64,000 bases of DNA from Neoscytalidium dimidiatum (taxonomy: Eukaryota; Ascomycota; Dothideomycetes; Botryosphaeriales; Botryosphaeriaceae). Both the position numbers and the translations under genes were made by a program. The DNA is taken from positions 2,604,001 through 2,668,000 of the forward strand of contig CM074695.1 in NCBI GenBank assembly GCA_037367355.1, given 5' to 3'. Positions 54,364 to 64,000 of the stretch are shown here, piece after piece (within the stretch, counting starts at the first letter, position 1; every line of letters begins with the position of its first letter). The notes under the pieces were generated by a model. That model saw only the letters and a list, made by a program, of their open reading frames with translations. It made no database searches and was not told the DNA's origin.

Positions 54364-57147
54364 ATGCCCGCCATGAGCTCCGCCTTCGAGGATGAGGACC
54401 TCTCGCTGTCCATATCTACTCCAACCACCCGCCGCAGCTCCAACAGCCAGCGCCCGACCGATGGCCCGAATGCCCCGCGAGCCTCCGGCCGCGCCGATAG
54501 CGCCTCCATTACCAAGGTCAACCAGCGCCTTGGCCAGTACCAGATCGTCAAGACGCTTGGGGAAGGCTCCTTTGGCAAGGTCAAGCTAGCAGTCCATGTT
54601 GTCAGCGGACAAAAGGTTGCGCTGAAGATTATTGCGCGCAAGAAGTTGATTACGCGTGACATGGCGGGCAGGATCGAGAGAGAAATCCAGTATCTACAGC
54701 TGCTCAGACATCCGCACATCATCAAGCTGTAAGTGTTGACCTGATTGTCACCTTCTCAATTGCTCATTTTAGGGATAGCTACACTGTCATAACCACACCG
54801 AGCGAGATTATCATGGTGCTCGAGTATGCCGGCATCGAGCTATTCGATCACATTGTTGCGCACGGAAAGATGAGCGAGGACAAAGCCCGCAAGTTCTTCC
54901 AGCAGATAGTATGCGCTGTCGAGTACTGCCATCGGCACAAAATTGTCCACCGTGACCTCAAGCCCGAGAATCTTCTACTCGACGAGAACCTTAACGTCAA
55001 GATTGCGGATTTTGGTCTCAGCAACATCATGACCGATGGAAACTTCCTCAAGACCAGTTGTGGCAGTCCGAACTATGCAGCACCCGAAGTCATTTCGGGG
55101 AAGCTATATGCCGGTCCTGAGGTTGACGTATGGAGTTGTGGCGTGATTCTATATGTTTTGCTTGTGGGAAGGTTGCCTTTCGATGACGACTACATCCCGT
55201 CCCTTTTCAAGAAGATCGCCCAAGGCAGCTACACGATCCCGAACTACCTATCCTCCGGAGCCGTCCGTCTGATCAAGAAAATGCTTGTTGTCAACCCGGT
55301 GCACCGCATCACCATCGCGGAAATCAGGCAAGATCCATGGTTCAATAAGGATTTGGCACCATATCTGCAGCTTCCTGCAGAGGAGTTCTTTGACACTGGC
55401 GTTGACCCTACCAAGGCCATTGATCCCACAAAATTGGGACCTGCTCGCCCAGCGCCTATTGTTCAGCAGCTTCATGAGACTGTTGTCGGAAAGCTCGGAA
55501 AGACCATGGGGTACGCGAAGGAAGACGTGCAGGAGGCGCTAGCCAAGGATGAGCCAAGTGCAATCAAGGATGCCTATCTTATTGTCCGTGAAAACCAGAT
55601 CATGAAAACGAATCGTAAGTATCTCCGCTGCGGGAGCCGAACAGGCAATGTTACACGTTCATGACGGATTCGGCCATTGATCTAACGGAGACCTCACAGC
55701 TTTGCTATCCCAAGAAAAAAGCCTGCAGCCGTTTCTTGCTACTTCGCCGCCGAATTATGACCCAAGAGCCATCGGATCGCCTATGAATCAGCAACTGGGG
55801 GCACCGATACCACAGGTTCAGCAGAACACGGAAAGAACCCGGCACAACTCGAACGCGAGCAACGCCACCAGCATAAATGAACACCGCAGCCCCGTCAGCA
55901 CAATCGCAATCCTACCGAGCAGTCTACCTGATTTCCACCGTGCATACATGAAAGGCCATCCTAAGCCAACCACATCTCCGGAACCTGGAGTTATAGGATC
56001 GCCCAGAGAACAAACGGCACGAGAGCAAGCTGCCACGGCGCGACGTTTGAAGCCACACAGCCGATCTCGCGCGGATATGGAACGGTCAGGCATGCGGCCT
56101 GAGGCGATGACACCCATTCCTGAAGTCCAAAAGAAGAAGAACAAGCCGGTCAAATGGCAATTCGGAATTCGAAGCAGGAATCAACCGGCCGAAGCCATGC
56201 TGGCCATTTATAAAGCATTGAGAGCTATGGGAGCGGATTGGGAGGTGCCGACCATCAGGAGGCCTGGCGGTGGCAACAGCAGCAGTGACGTATCACCTGG
56301 CCGCAGCAGATCCGGCTCTCGCGGCGGTTCTACGGATTCCTTGGCTCAACGGCTGCAGGAAGGTGGAATCATAGAATCCGAGTCCGAACTTGATGTAGCC
56401 GACGAGATGGCAGGGGCAAATGGACAAGCACATGGCTCACGGATGGAAGACTCAGGTTCTCGAGAACGTGGTCGAGCACGCAAAGCGCATGGAGCTTGGG
56501 ACGATTTTGGTTACGAAATCCCCGAAGACCCATGGGTTATCAATGCGCGTTTCCGCAAGGAAGGGATGTTCCCACCTGGTTTACACCATCCTTCTTCTAC
56601 TCATTCGTCACGCGTTGATCTCCACGACCATAACCAGGCGCGCAGTCGTAGCTCCAGTCTCACTGCCGCCTCGATCCACCACGATGACCACTCACACTCC
56701 AGCTCGATTCCGCAAAGCAGCAGTCGCGAAACCTCCGCCGCGGCCTCAGTGGCAGGTGAGGTGGGTCGATGGCCGGATGCTGACGACGCATGCTTTGTGT
56801 ATCTCACCATCCAGCTGTACAACATTGAGCCAGGGTTCTTCCTGGTCGATTTCAAATGCGCAGGATACGAGCGTTTGATCCCGCGGATTGTTCGGGAGAT
56901 CCGCGTCCAGAGCAAGGACGGCCAGGAGGAGTGGCGTAGGTTGGGCGACGGGGAGGAGCCGCCAGCTGCTGCATCGCCCGGAGAAGGCGAGAACGTAGAA
57001 CAGCCGCCCGAGAAGCCGGAGCTCAGGCAACGCCTTGAGGTTGTTGGCGCCGGCAGGGTCAGTGAGGAGAAAAGGGCCACCAGCCCTTTCCCGTTCTTGG
57101 ATGTTGCAAGCAGACTTATTATCCAGTTGGCGCAGACGAACGACTAG
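54364..57147 (+). CDS. SNF1: SNF1/AMPK catalytic subunit, Ser/Thr kinase
   Basis: The master kinase for energy and carbon stress, relieving glucose repression of alternative carbon genes. Three exons (54364-54728, 54779-55614, 55700-57147) give 882 aa. The kinase domain starts with YQIVKTLGEGSFGKV and ATP-binding Lys88, has HRDLKPENLLLD (Asp181), DFGLSN and the activation loop FLKTSCGSPNYAAPEV with Thr214 as the site phosphorylated by upstream kinases. It is followed by the autoinhibitory UBA-like region (MGYAKEDVQEALAKDEPSA). The C-terminal regulatory part carries VKWQFGIRSRNQPAEAM and ends in a KA1-like fold (VYLTIQLYNIEPGFFLVDFK). There is no N-terminal poly-His. The first intron offers two acceptors 6 nt apart (TTTTAG and GGATAG). 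The second gives the family sequence HIIKLYTVI. Confidence 0.97.
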
Positions 57148-57920
57148 CGACTGGTATGAGTCGCTTAGGTTCTTCTTCTGCTTGACCACTGTGTATAGTC
57201 ACGTGTTATTGGCGCAGGATTTGCCGCATTTGTGCATGTGGACGACTGGCATTCTGTCCCACGGATGTCGTCTGGGCGGGTTTCTAACACTATGACGGGA
57301 TAGATGGTTTCGGGAAAGACTGGTTCGTTGTTGTTTTTGGAAAGAATTTGATTATCTCACGATGTGGGCAGAGAGATGGGCAGAATGTACGGTTGGCCTG
57401 GCTGTGTGCTACTGCGTATGCGTTCTTGACTTTCGATGCTTGTTTTGATTTGTAAATATGGTTTGCATGATGCTTTGCTTGATGCTTTGCTTGATGTTCC
57501 GTCCCTTTGAACCAAAAGACTGTACGGTGTACGGACTACGCATGGATTGGTAGCTGTAACATAGTAGCATTGCATAAAATCTTGATTGGGGAAAGGTCTT
57601 GCGTGTGTGAGAGACTTTGGTCTTTGTTGTGCTTTGAGGTAGAGTGATGATTGATGTCCCGTAAATGCTCAAGGCGGTCGACGGAAGTTATCAATACCAT
57701 CGAGCTCTTTTTATCATAAAATTGCCGCCCATTTAGTCCGCCCACTCAAAGCGCTTGTGTTGCGAGTCCACTATGTGCCAAACATGATATTGCAAAGATA
57801 CAAACAGCAAATGACCGGCTACGTTAATATCATCCAGGGTATCAGTTTTATACAAAGCCTTTGCGTTCATGATAAAATTACAAGGAAGGTGGCACGCTCC
57901 CTACTCTCGTTCCCCCCAAC
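57148..57920. other. Convergent spacer, SNF1 / mitochondrial-type gene
   Basis: Contains the two 3' UTRs. It is AT-rich, with a short imperfect tandem repeat (GATGCTTTGCTT, twice) at about 57468-57495. No gene is seen. Confidence 0.5.
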
Positions 57921-58310
57921 TCAAGCCCCCTTGGCCCTCTCCTGCCTCTCCAACTCGGTCAACCTCTCCACGACCCTCTCCCTCAGGTACGGACTCAGGC
58001 CCAGGAACCCTTCGTTCGTGCACATGCGGTACGTCCCGCTCTCCTGGTAGTTCCCGTCGGCGCCGACGAAGGCGCCGCGGGCGTCGACCTCGACGCTGCC
58101 GAAGATGTCCTCCGGCCACGCGATGCGCCCGTAGTCGGGCGGGTTGCGCCGGTCGCTGACGTGCACCCAGCCGCCGCGCCCGGCGCCGCCCATGCCGCCC
58201 TGCGCGCTGGCGCCGCCCGCGCCGCCCGCCGACGACGGCTGCGCCGTCTCCTTCCTGGTGCCGATGCTGGACGGCCCGCCGGACGGCCGCCGCCGCTTCT
58301 TGTCCGCCAC

Positions 58311-58342
<32 letters not shown>

Positions 58343-58837
58343 GTTGCCGGTCGTGCTGTTGGGACGGGTGGTTCGAGGGGAGGATGAAGCCGCTGCCGCC
58401 GAGCGTGGAGCCTGCTTGCGAGGCGTAGGCGGCGGCTTGCGCGTGCACGTCCGGGTCGTGGACGGCGTGGGCGGCGAGGACGGACTGGAGGATGCCGTGG
58501 AAGGTGGGGTTTTCGCGGAAGGAGCTTGGGGTGGGCGGGAGGGCGGTGGTGGTGCCGAGGGCGAGGGATTTGACGGGTGGCTCGGTGGGCGTGAGGGTGA
58601 GGGTGTGCGTGGAGGTGACGGGGTCGGTGTGGACGTACTGGGTATTGTTGTTAGCTGGACGAGGGCAGGACGTGTGAATGGGACTCTGGTTCAGAATAGA
58701 ACGGGGTAACGTCTTCAATCAAAGGGTAATGGACTCACAATGTGTGGGTTGTTTGGCAGCGTGGAGACTGCGCGGACGCAGCGAAGCGGCTGGCCGATGA
58801 CTCGGGCAATTGGCCGCGAGGAACGTAGTAGAAGCAT
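57921..58837 (-). CDS. Mitochondrial-type protein of unknown function (271 aa)
   Basis: Two exons, 58739-58837 and 57921-58637, with a 101-nt intron (GTGAGT donor, CCCAG acceptor) in phase 0. The first exon encodes MLLLRSSRPIARVIGQPLRC and more, an Arg-rich amphipathic sequence without acidic residues, typical of a mitochondrial targeting peptide. The middle is low-complexity, with a Ser run encoded by AGC repeats (58312-58342) and Gly-rich sequence. The C-terminal block is compact and conserved-looking: GGWVHVSDRRNPPDYGRIAW, PEDIFGSVEVDARG, YQESGTYRMCTNEGFLGLSP and RERVVERLTELERQE. I recall similar C-termini in uncharacterised fungal proteins but cannot assign a function. It is divergent from the second MFS permease. 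Codon use in exon 2 is strongly G/C-ending. Confidence 0.8.
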
Positions 58838-59492
58838 ACTGAGGTGGAATGTGATCGGTGCTTATCCTACGGCAGAAGTGTTGGGCGCACTAGGCGAAGC
58901 GATATGGGAGGAATAGGATGGTGGTGTAGACGACTTTTCGGAGAAAGCTATGACGCGCTGAAGCTCATGCATGACTCGGGTGAATCGCGGGAGGCGAGGA
59001 AGCTTCATCGCCAACGGAGATCGCAGCAGCTCTTCTCACTGAGCTTTTGCTGGGCTGTATGTTTCATCCCGCTTCTTCTGTTTGAGTATACTGCATCTTT
59101 GTTTTGACATGGCTCCCCACGACTACCCGAACGGACCTGCAATGCCGGAGTTGACAATCCGACAGATGCCAGCCACGGAGATGCTGGCTTGCCGAACAGA
59201 AGGCTGGGGTTCCACAATGGTTATCGGCGGCCCAACAAATCAGATCAAGTGGGGAACTCCAAGAGATTTGAGCACCGCAAGCGCAGGCTCTCACTCATCT
59301 TTGCCTCAAGGAGCTGTGCCAGCTTCTTTCCGACTTCGGACTTAGCGCCAATTACTTTTTCCACCCGTCCCGCCGCCATGATATAGAGTCATCTGCCATT
59401 CCACCAATCTCGCCAGTCTCGTGCGTCTGTCTGCCTGTGTGAAGTTTTTGTGTCTTTCGGTTCGTGTTTCGAGCGTTTTCCACGCGCTGTCC
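58838..59492. other. Divergent promoter, mitochondrial-type gene / MFS permease
   Basis: 655 nt between divergent starts. No additional gene is visible. Confidence 0.5.
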
Positions 59493-61601
59493 ATGGCTGG
59501 AGATCAGATTGACGGCAGGCATGTCGTTCCTCAGCAGGCAGGGCCGGTAGGCAAGCATGAGGGCTTTCATGAGGACCGAGAAATCGGCCAGGACCCCGAA
59601 CTCATTGACATTGACCGTATCGAGGGCGTGTACAAGTGAGTTTCCAAATCGTGGCAAAAAGCTAGGGCCGATTCTGACAGGTTTGCTAGCAAACTGGACC
59701 GCCGGATCCTGCCTGGTAATCAAGAACAGCTCCCGTCAAATACCTTGGTTGTGTCACTAATACTGAACTGCAGCATTCTGGGTCCTCTACTTCCTCTGCT
59801 CCGCTATTCGCTCTAATGTTGGCCTTGCTCAGACCATGAACAGCGATGTTGGACATGATCTTGCCTCGGAGATGAACTTAACCGCTAAAGAAGTCTCGAC
59901 CGGCCTCGCCCTATTTTACGTCTGCTATGTTATCTTTGATCTGCCATCGAACCTGATTATGTCGAAGCTTAGCCCTCATCTCTGGATGAGCAGAATCGTA
60001 ATCGGTGTTGGCATAATTGGCGCTTGCATGGCTGCTGTGAAAGCCGAATGGAGCTTCTAGTGAGTTGCAATCCTACCACCGGTGTGAGACAGGCTCTAAC
60101 ATATGTGAGCCTTTTACGACTGTTGCTTGGTATTGTTATTGCAGGAATGTGGCCTGGCATGTCTTACTACCTCACGCTTTTCTATCCACCCTCGAGGACT
60201 GGCAAGCGAATCGGACGGTACTTCACAGCGTCCCAGGTCTCAGCTGCTGTCGTAGGTCTTGTTTCTGCCGGGTTCCAAAAAATGGACGGGGAGCGTGGTC
60301 TGGTAGGATTTCAGTGGATGTTCCTTGTCTACGGAATCATCACCATTGTGGCTGGCATCTCTTTGCTCTGGTGGCTGCCAGACCGGCCATTACCTCCTGG
60401 AGAAACCAGGGACAGAAGCGGATGGAAGAAATGGATTCCCCAGAGTACGCCTGCGCTCACGGGCGAAGACGCAAGGATCCACTACGAAGACTTGAGACGA
60501 GTCTATCACCACAAACCCTGGACTCTGCGAGACCTCTGGCAAGTCCTCATCGATTGGCGCCTCTGGCCGCTTACAATCATGTATTTTGGAGTTGTGGGTG
60601 TCGGCATTGGCACTCAGCTCTACGCAAGTGTCATTATCAAGGCCATCAACCCAAGCTTAAGTGGAATCGACCTCTCCCTTTTGACAGCACCTATCTGGAT
60701 TGTCAGCTCATTCCCCGAATACCTATCTTTTGAACCATTATCAGGCTAATAAGAAACTCAGATGGACCTCATCGCCATCCTCCTTGTTACCCCCCTTTCC
60801 GACCGCTTCCATCATCACCGCGCCCTGTTCTTCTCCATCGCAGTCCTCATCCAAATTGCCGGGCTGCTCGTCACAACCTTCGCACCTGCACATCCCCACC
60901 CATGGGCCCGATACGGCGGTCTTCTTATGTAAGGCCCCCCTCCTCCGCCCCGCGTTCCTCTCTTGGCCAGCAGTGCACATCTTTCCTCTCTCCACGCTCC
61001 GCTACACCCTCTCCACACCTTCCCGCCTCAATTTAGCCGCTCCCCACACAAACATCCTTCCCTACCTTTCACTCCCAAAATCATCCTCCCTCCCCCCGCC
61101 GCAAATCCTACCCTCTTCCCCACAGCCGATCCCAAAAGGACCCGACACCCCGGTTCTCCCAATACAAGATGGAACAACCAACGCAAATCTAACCACACGC
61201 ACAGGGTCGGCTTCGGCCTCGGCCCGACGGTCCCGCTGACGATGGCGTGGACGAACGAGATCTTCCAGCCGCGCCACGGCGAGGTCGGCGTCGCCGCCGC
61301 CTCGGCCCTGGTGTCCGGCCTGGGCAACCTCGGCTCCATCCTCACCACCTACGCCCTCTACACCGGCTGGCCCGCCGACGCCCGCGGCCCGCACAAGTAC
61401 CGCAGGAGCAACCTCGTCATGGTCGGCATCCTGGCCGCCAGCGTGCTGGCCGCGGCCGTGATGCACGTCGGCGTCAGGGTGAGCGCCGGGACGGGGCCGC
61501 GGAGCGAGGGCCGGGACGGGGCGGTGGTCGGTGTCGTGGATGGCGCGGCGGCGCGGGAGCGGAGGCAGAGGGGGTTCGGGAAGATTCTGGGGAAGTGGTG
61601 A
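59493..61601 (+). CDS. MFS permease, ACS family (allantoate/vitamin type)
   Basis: A second 12-TM organic-anion symporter. Six exons (59493-59635, 59681-59715, 59774-60059, 60110-60701, 60762-60928, 61205-61601) give 539 aa. Landmarks are FASKLDRRILPAFWVLYFLC at TM1, SNVGLAQTMNSDVG, LFYVCYVIFDLPSNLIMSK, FYLLRLLLGIVIAGMWPGM, FQWMFLVYGIITIVAGISLL and a LAILLVTPLSDRF-like region in exon 5 (IAILLVTPLSDRF). The last exon encodes two more TM segments and the cytosolic tail. Exon 2 is only 35 nt. The last intron is 276 nt and strongly pyrimidine-rich. The last exon has near-total G/C third positions, unlike exons 3 and 4 of the same gene. The substrate is unknown. It converges on the sugar transporter. 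Confidence 0.88.
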
Positions 61602-62031
61602 TGCGGGTGTTGTTCCACGTTGTCCGTGCGTGGGGTGGGTGCTGTGAGGAACAGTTGACGGTGAGATAAGAGTTCGACATGGCCGAACGTTTCTGAACTG
61701 CATAGAGCATTTGGACACGCAGAAGAGTCGTAGTAGCGGTGTTACTAACACAGTGATATTAATCGGGGGAAGTCGAGTAATTCAGAACGTGTATCATGAT
61801 CTCTCCCTCTAACAGGAAGCGATTGAGGTATCTCTAGAAACACTATAAATCAAAAATATCCAATCCCAAAATTCCATCATTACCCCTCGGTCCCTCTGCT
61901 TAGGTATCGACAGCAACAACAACAACAACATAGGCTCAGCAGCCCAGGTATCATCACAGTAACTTGGCTACCACAACCCCAAGTCCTCGGATCACTCAAA
62001 CCCAAGGGGCCAGCAAACTCAAATCAAGTGC
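61602..62031. other. Convergent spacer
   Basis: 430 nt with the 3' UTRs of both transporters and a CAA repeat at 61914-61930. No gene. Confidence 0.55.
61914..61930. repeat. CAA trinucleotide microsatellite
   Basis: About five to six CAA units in the spacer between the two transporter 3' ends. Confidence 0.75.
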
Positions 62032-63975
62032 TTATTTCAGAACGCCCTTCTCATCCACAACACCTCCATCGACATCAACATTCTCCACATTCCTCGTCCC
62101 CTTCTTATCACCGACATTTGAATTGCCGAACGCCGCACCGCTGCCACCCTGAGCGGCAGCGCTTGAGCGTCTCCTCTCCGTAGCGTGGGCGGCAGCCTCC
62201 TCGGTGTCGTTGTAGTCGATGAGCAGCTCGCCGTTCTTGCCGTAGCGGCGCGGCTCCTCGCGAGCGACGCGCACCACGTCAAAGATAGACGTCGTCTTGT
62301 GGAAGATGGTATCCATTTCCTCAAGCGAGCGGTATGCCGTCTCCGGGTAGAAGTAATAGGTGACGGGCACGATGAATGCGTTGCTGAAAGACAAAATGTC
62401 AGATGGGTGCTTTCTGGAAAGTGATAGGGTTATAGTGAAGGCTTACATAACAGCGAAGATAATGTAGGTCTGGTAGCCGATGGAAGAGAAGGCGACTGGC
62501 GTAATCATGACAACCATGAAGTTGAACGCCCAGTTGGCACTCGTGGACAGGGCATTTGCCGGAGCGCGGATGCGGAGGGGCACAATTTCGGCAGGATACC
62601 TGAGATTCACGTTAGAAATTTGAGAATGCTTGGTCAAATCCCGAAAACTTACAGCCAAGTCATGCCGAGCCAGCCAATGGCAAAGAATGAGTTGAAGACG
62701 AACAGGAACGCAGCAGCCACAATACCAGCACCGGTATTGCGTTCGGCATCGCTCTTGCCCTCGTTCACTGAATTGGCGGCGGCAAGAACAACCATGGACA
62801 GGGACATGCCAACGGCACCGAAGAGCATGAGCGAACGGCGGCCAAACTTCTCAATAATGAAGACAGGGACCCAGGAAATGAGGAAGTACTCGGTACCGTT
62901 GCAAGCAGCCAGAATACGAGAGATCGTGGGATCCAGACCGACATAGTTCTCGTAGATATTGGCGGCGTAGTAGGTGATCAGATTGATGCCGGAGATCTGT
63001 TGGAACATCTGGTTGACGTAGGCCAGCGCCGTGCGGTGGAAGTGGCGGTTCTTGTCCATAGTGAACAGATCGGCGAAGCTGCCCTGAGCCATCTCAAGGA
63101 CGGTGTCTTTGATGGCGATGAACTCGTTCTGAATGTACTGGTCGTCCTCGGTGGTATCGTTGAGCGCGCAAAGAACTTCCATGGCCTCTTCTTCGCGGCC
63201 CTTGAGAATCAACCAACGCGGCGACTCAGGGAGACCAAGAATGAAGGCAAGGATGACGAGGGCGAAAACGATCTGGAAGGCAATCGGGAAGCGCCAGCTG
63301 ACGGTGTTCGGCTCAAGGTAGGAGAAACCGAAGTCGAGCCAGTAGCTGATGCAAATACCACCAGTGATTAGAGCACCTTCAATCATAACCAATTGGCCAC
63401 GGCGGTGAGACTTGGAGGTTTCCGACTGCCATGTAGGGACGGTCGAGGTGTTCAGACCGTTGCCAACGCCGGTAATGATACGCCCAACGATGAAGTGCGC
63501 AAGGCTGAAGGCAGAGCACTGTAGAGCAGCGCCGACAACCATGATTGCGGAACCGATCCAAATAGTCCATCTCCTACCGAGCATGTTGCCGACCCAGATA
63601 CAGGCCACAGCACCGCAGAAACAACCTGGTGACCCGTCAATTGGTGATCTTTGATTGTGTTGTCCAGGCTCTCCGGCGAAAACTCACCAACATTATATGA
63701 GGCAACCGAAATACCCTGAATTGTAGACCTGTGATCGCGCTCGCCCTGCGTACGGCCGGCATTGACATCGATTTCGGGGAAGGTGTCGAGGAAAGAGGGG
63801 AGGGTCAGCAGCCCTCCCATGACACCCTGGTCATAACCGAACAGCCTTGGGGATTCGTTAGTGCCTTGTCTACTTGTGCAAAGAGTCAACGCGCTGCATA
63901 CAGGAAATCGAGACCGGCGATGACACCGATGGCCACATTGAGCTTCGTGCCTTTCAAGCCGAAGAAGCGCGACAT
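62032..63975 (-). CDS. MFS sugar porter (hexose/lactose-permease type)
   Basis: A 569-aa 12-TM sugar transporter at the plasma membrane. Five exons fit in frame: 63902-63975, 63688-63845, 62653-63625, 62447-62599 and 62032-62383. Family marks are GLDFLLFGYDQGVMGGLL at the end of TM1, GNMLGRRWT after TM2, GVGNGLNTSTVPTWQSE, the cytoplasmic PESPRWLI, QQISGINLITYYAANIYEN in TM7, EKFGRRS after TM8, YPAEIVPLRIRAPANALS, and PETAYRSLEEMD at the end of TM12. The C-terminal tail is Gly/Asp/Glu-rich and probably disordered. The substrate (glucose, disaccharide or other) is not readable from motifs alone. The gene is complete: its ATG lies 25 nt from the window edge, so its promoter is outside. Confidence 0.95.
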
Positions 63976-64000
63976 GATGGGCGGCTGGCTGGATGTTCAC

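Noticed and set aside
1..64000. tRNA, rRNA, CRISPR, IS or intact retrotransposon
   Set aside because: I scanned for tRNA B-box-like GGTTCGA contexts, direct-repeat arrays, reverse transcriptase or transposase motifs and found none that hold up; the few GTTCGAA matches lie in coding or unstructured sequence.

Overview
This window is nuclear DNA from a filamentous ascomycete (Pezizomycotina; a Dothideomycetes-like fungus is my best guess from gene content and style, not proven). The signs are short GT-AG introns (mostly 46-85 nt), CT-rich leaders, long intergenic spacers and typical fungal gene families. I see no rRNA, tRNA, CRISPR array, intact transposon or prokaryotic operon. Exon structures below were worked out by hand from splice sites, reading phase and family resemblance.

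Layout. 0-8 kb: the 3' end of a ubiquitin-fold gene (+), an unrecognised 563-aa gene (-), the V-ATPase subunit d gene VMA6 (-) divergent from a Rho-like small GTPase with degenerate switch regions (+), and a small GC-rich gene (+). 7.8-9.3 kb: a DUF1399/GRDP-like gene (-). 12.3-14.0 kb: a secreted tannase/feruloyl esterase (+) behind a 3 kb promoter region. 15.9-18.6 kb: a 916-aa low-complexity, probably nuclear protein (-). 20.1-21.8 kb: a seven-exon PRPP synthetase with a long inserted region (-), divergent from a metallo-beta-lactamase hydrolase (23.4-24.5 kb, +). 27.1-29.5 kb: cytosolic neutral trehalase (+). 30.2-30.9 kb: the coactivator MBF1 (+). 36.7-38.2 kb: an Opy2-like membrane anchor (+) behind almost 6 kb without a gene. 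40.4-41.1 kb: a GC-rich small unknown (+). 43.6-48.8 kb: a very large serine/arginine-rich protein (-). 51.0-53.1 kb: an MFS anion/vitamin-type permease (+). 54.4-57.1 kb: the SNF1/AMPK catalytic subunit (+). 57.9-58.8 kb: a mitochondrial-type unknown (-), divergent from a second ACS-type MFS permease (59.5-61.6 kb, +). 62.0-64.0 kb: a sugar-porter MFS transporter (-).

How the genes relate. This is ordinary housekeeping and nutrient-response chromosome, not an obvious metabolite cluster or mobile island. A carbon and stress theme can be read into it: the Snf1 kinase, sugar transporter, neutral trehalase, secreted esterase, Opy2 (HOG pathway anchor in yeast) and a PRPP synthetase of the insertion-bearing type that in yeast is tied to cell-wall integrity. 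I have no evidence that they are co-regulated.

I found no convincing new multi-gene system. The observations most worth a second look are the GTPase lacking canonical switch residues, the alternative C-termini created by a 5-nt-spaced acceptor pair in the 1703-aa gene, the PRPP synthetase insertion, an abrupt codon-usage change in the last exon of the second permease, and a possible decayed coding region near 10.5-11.1 kb.
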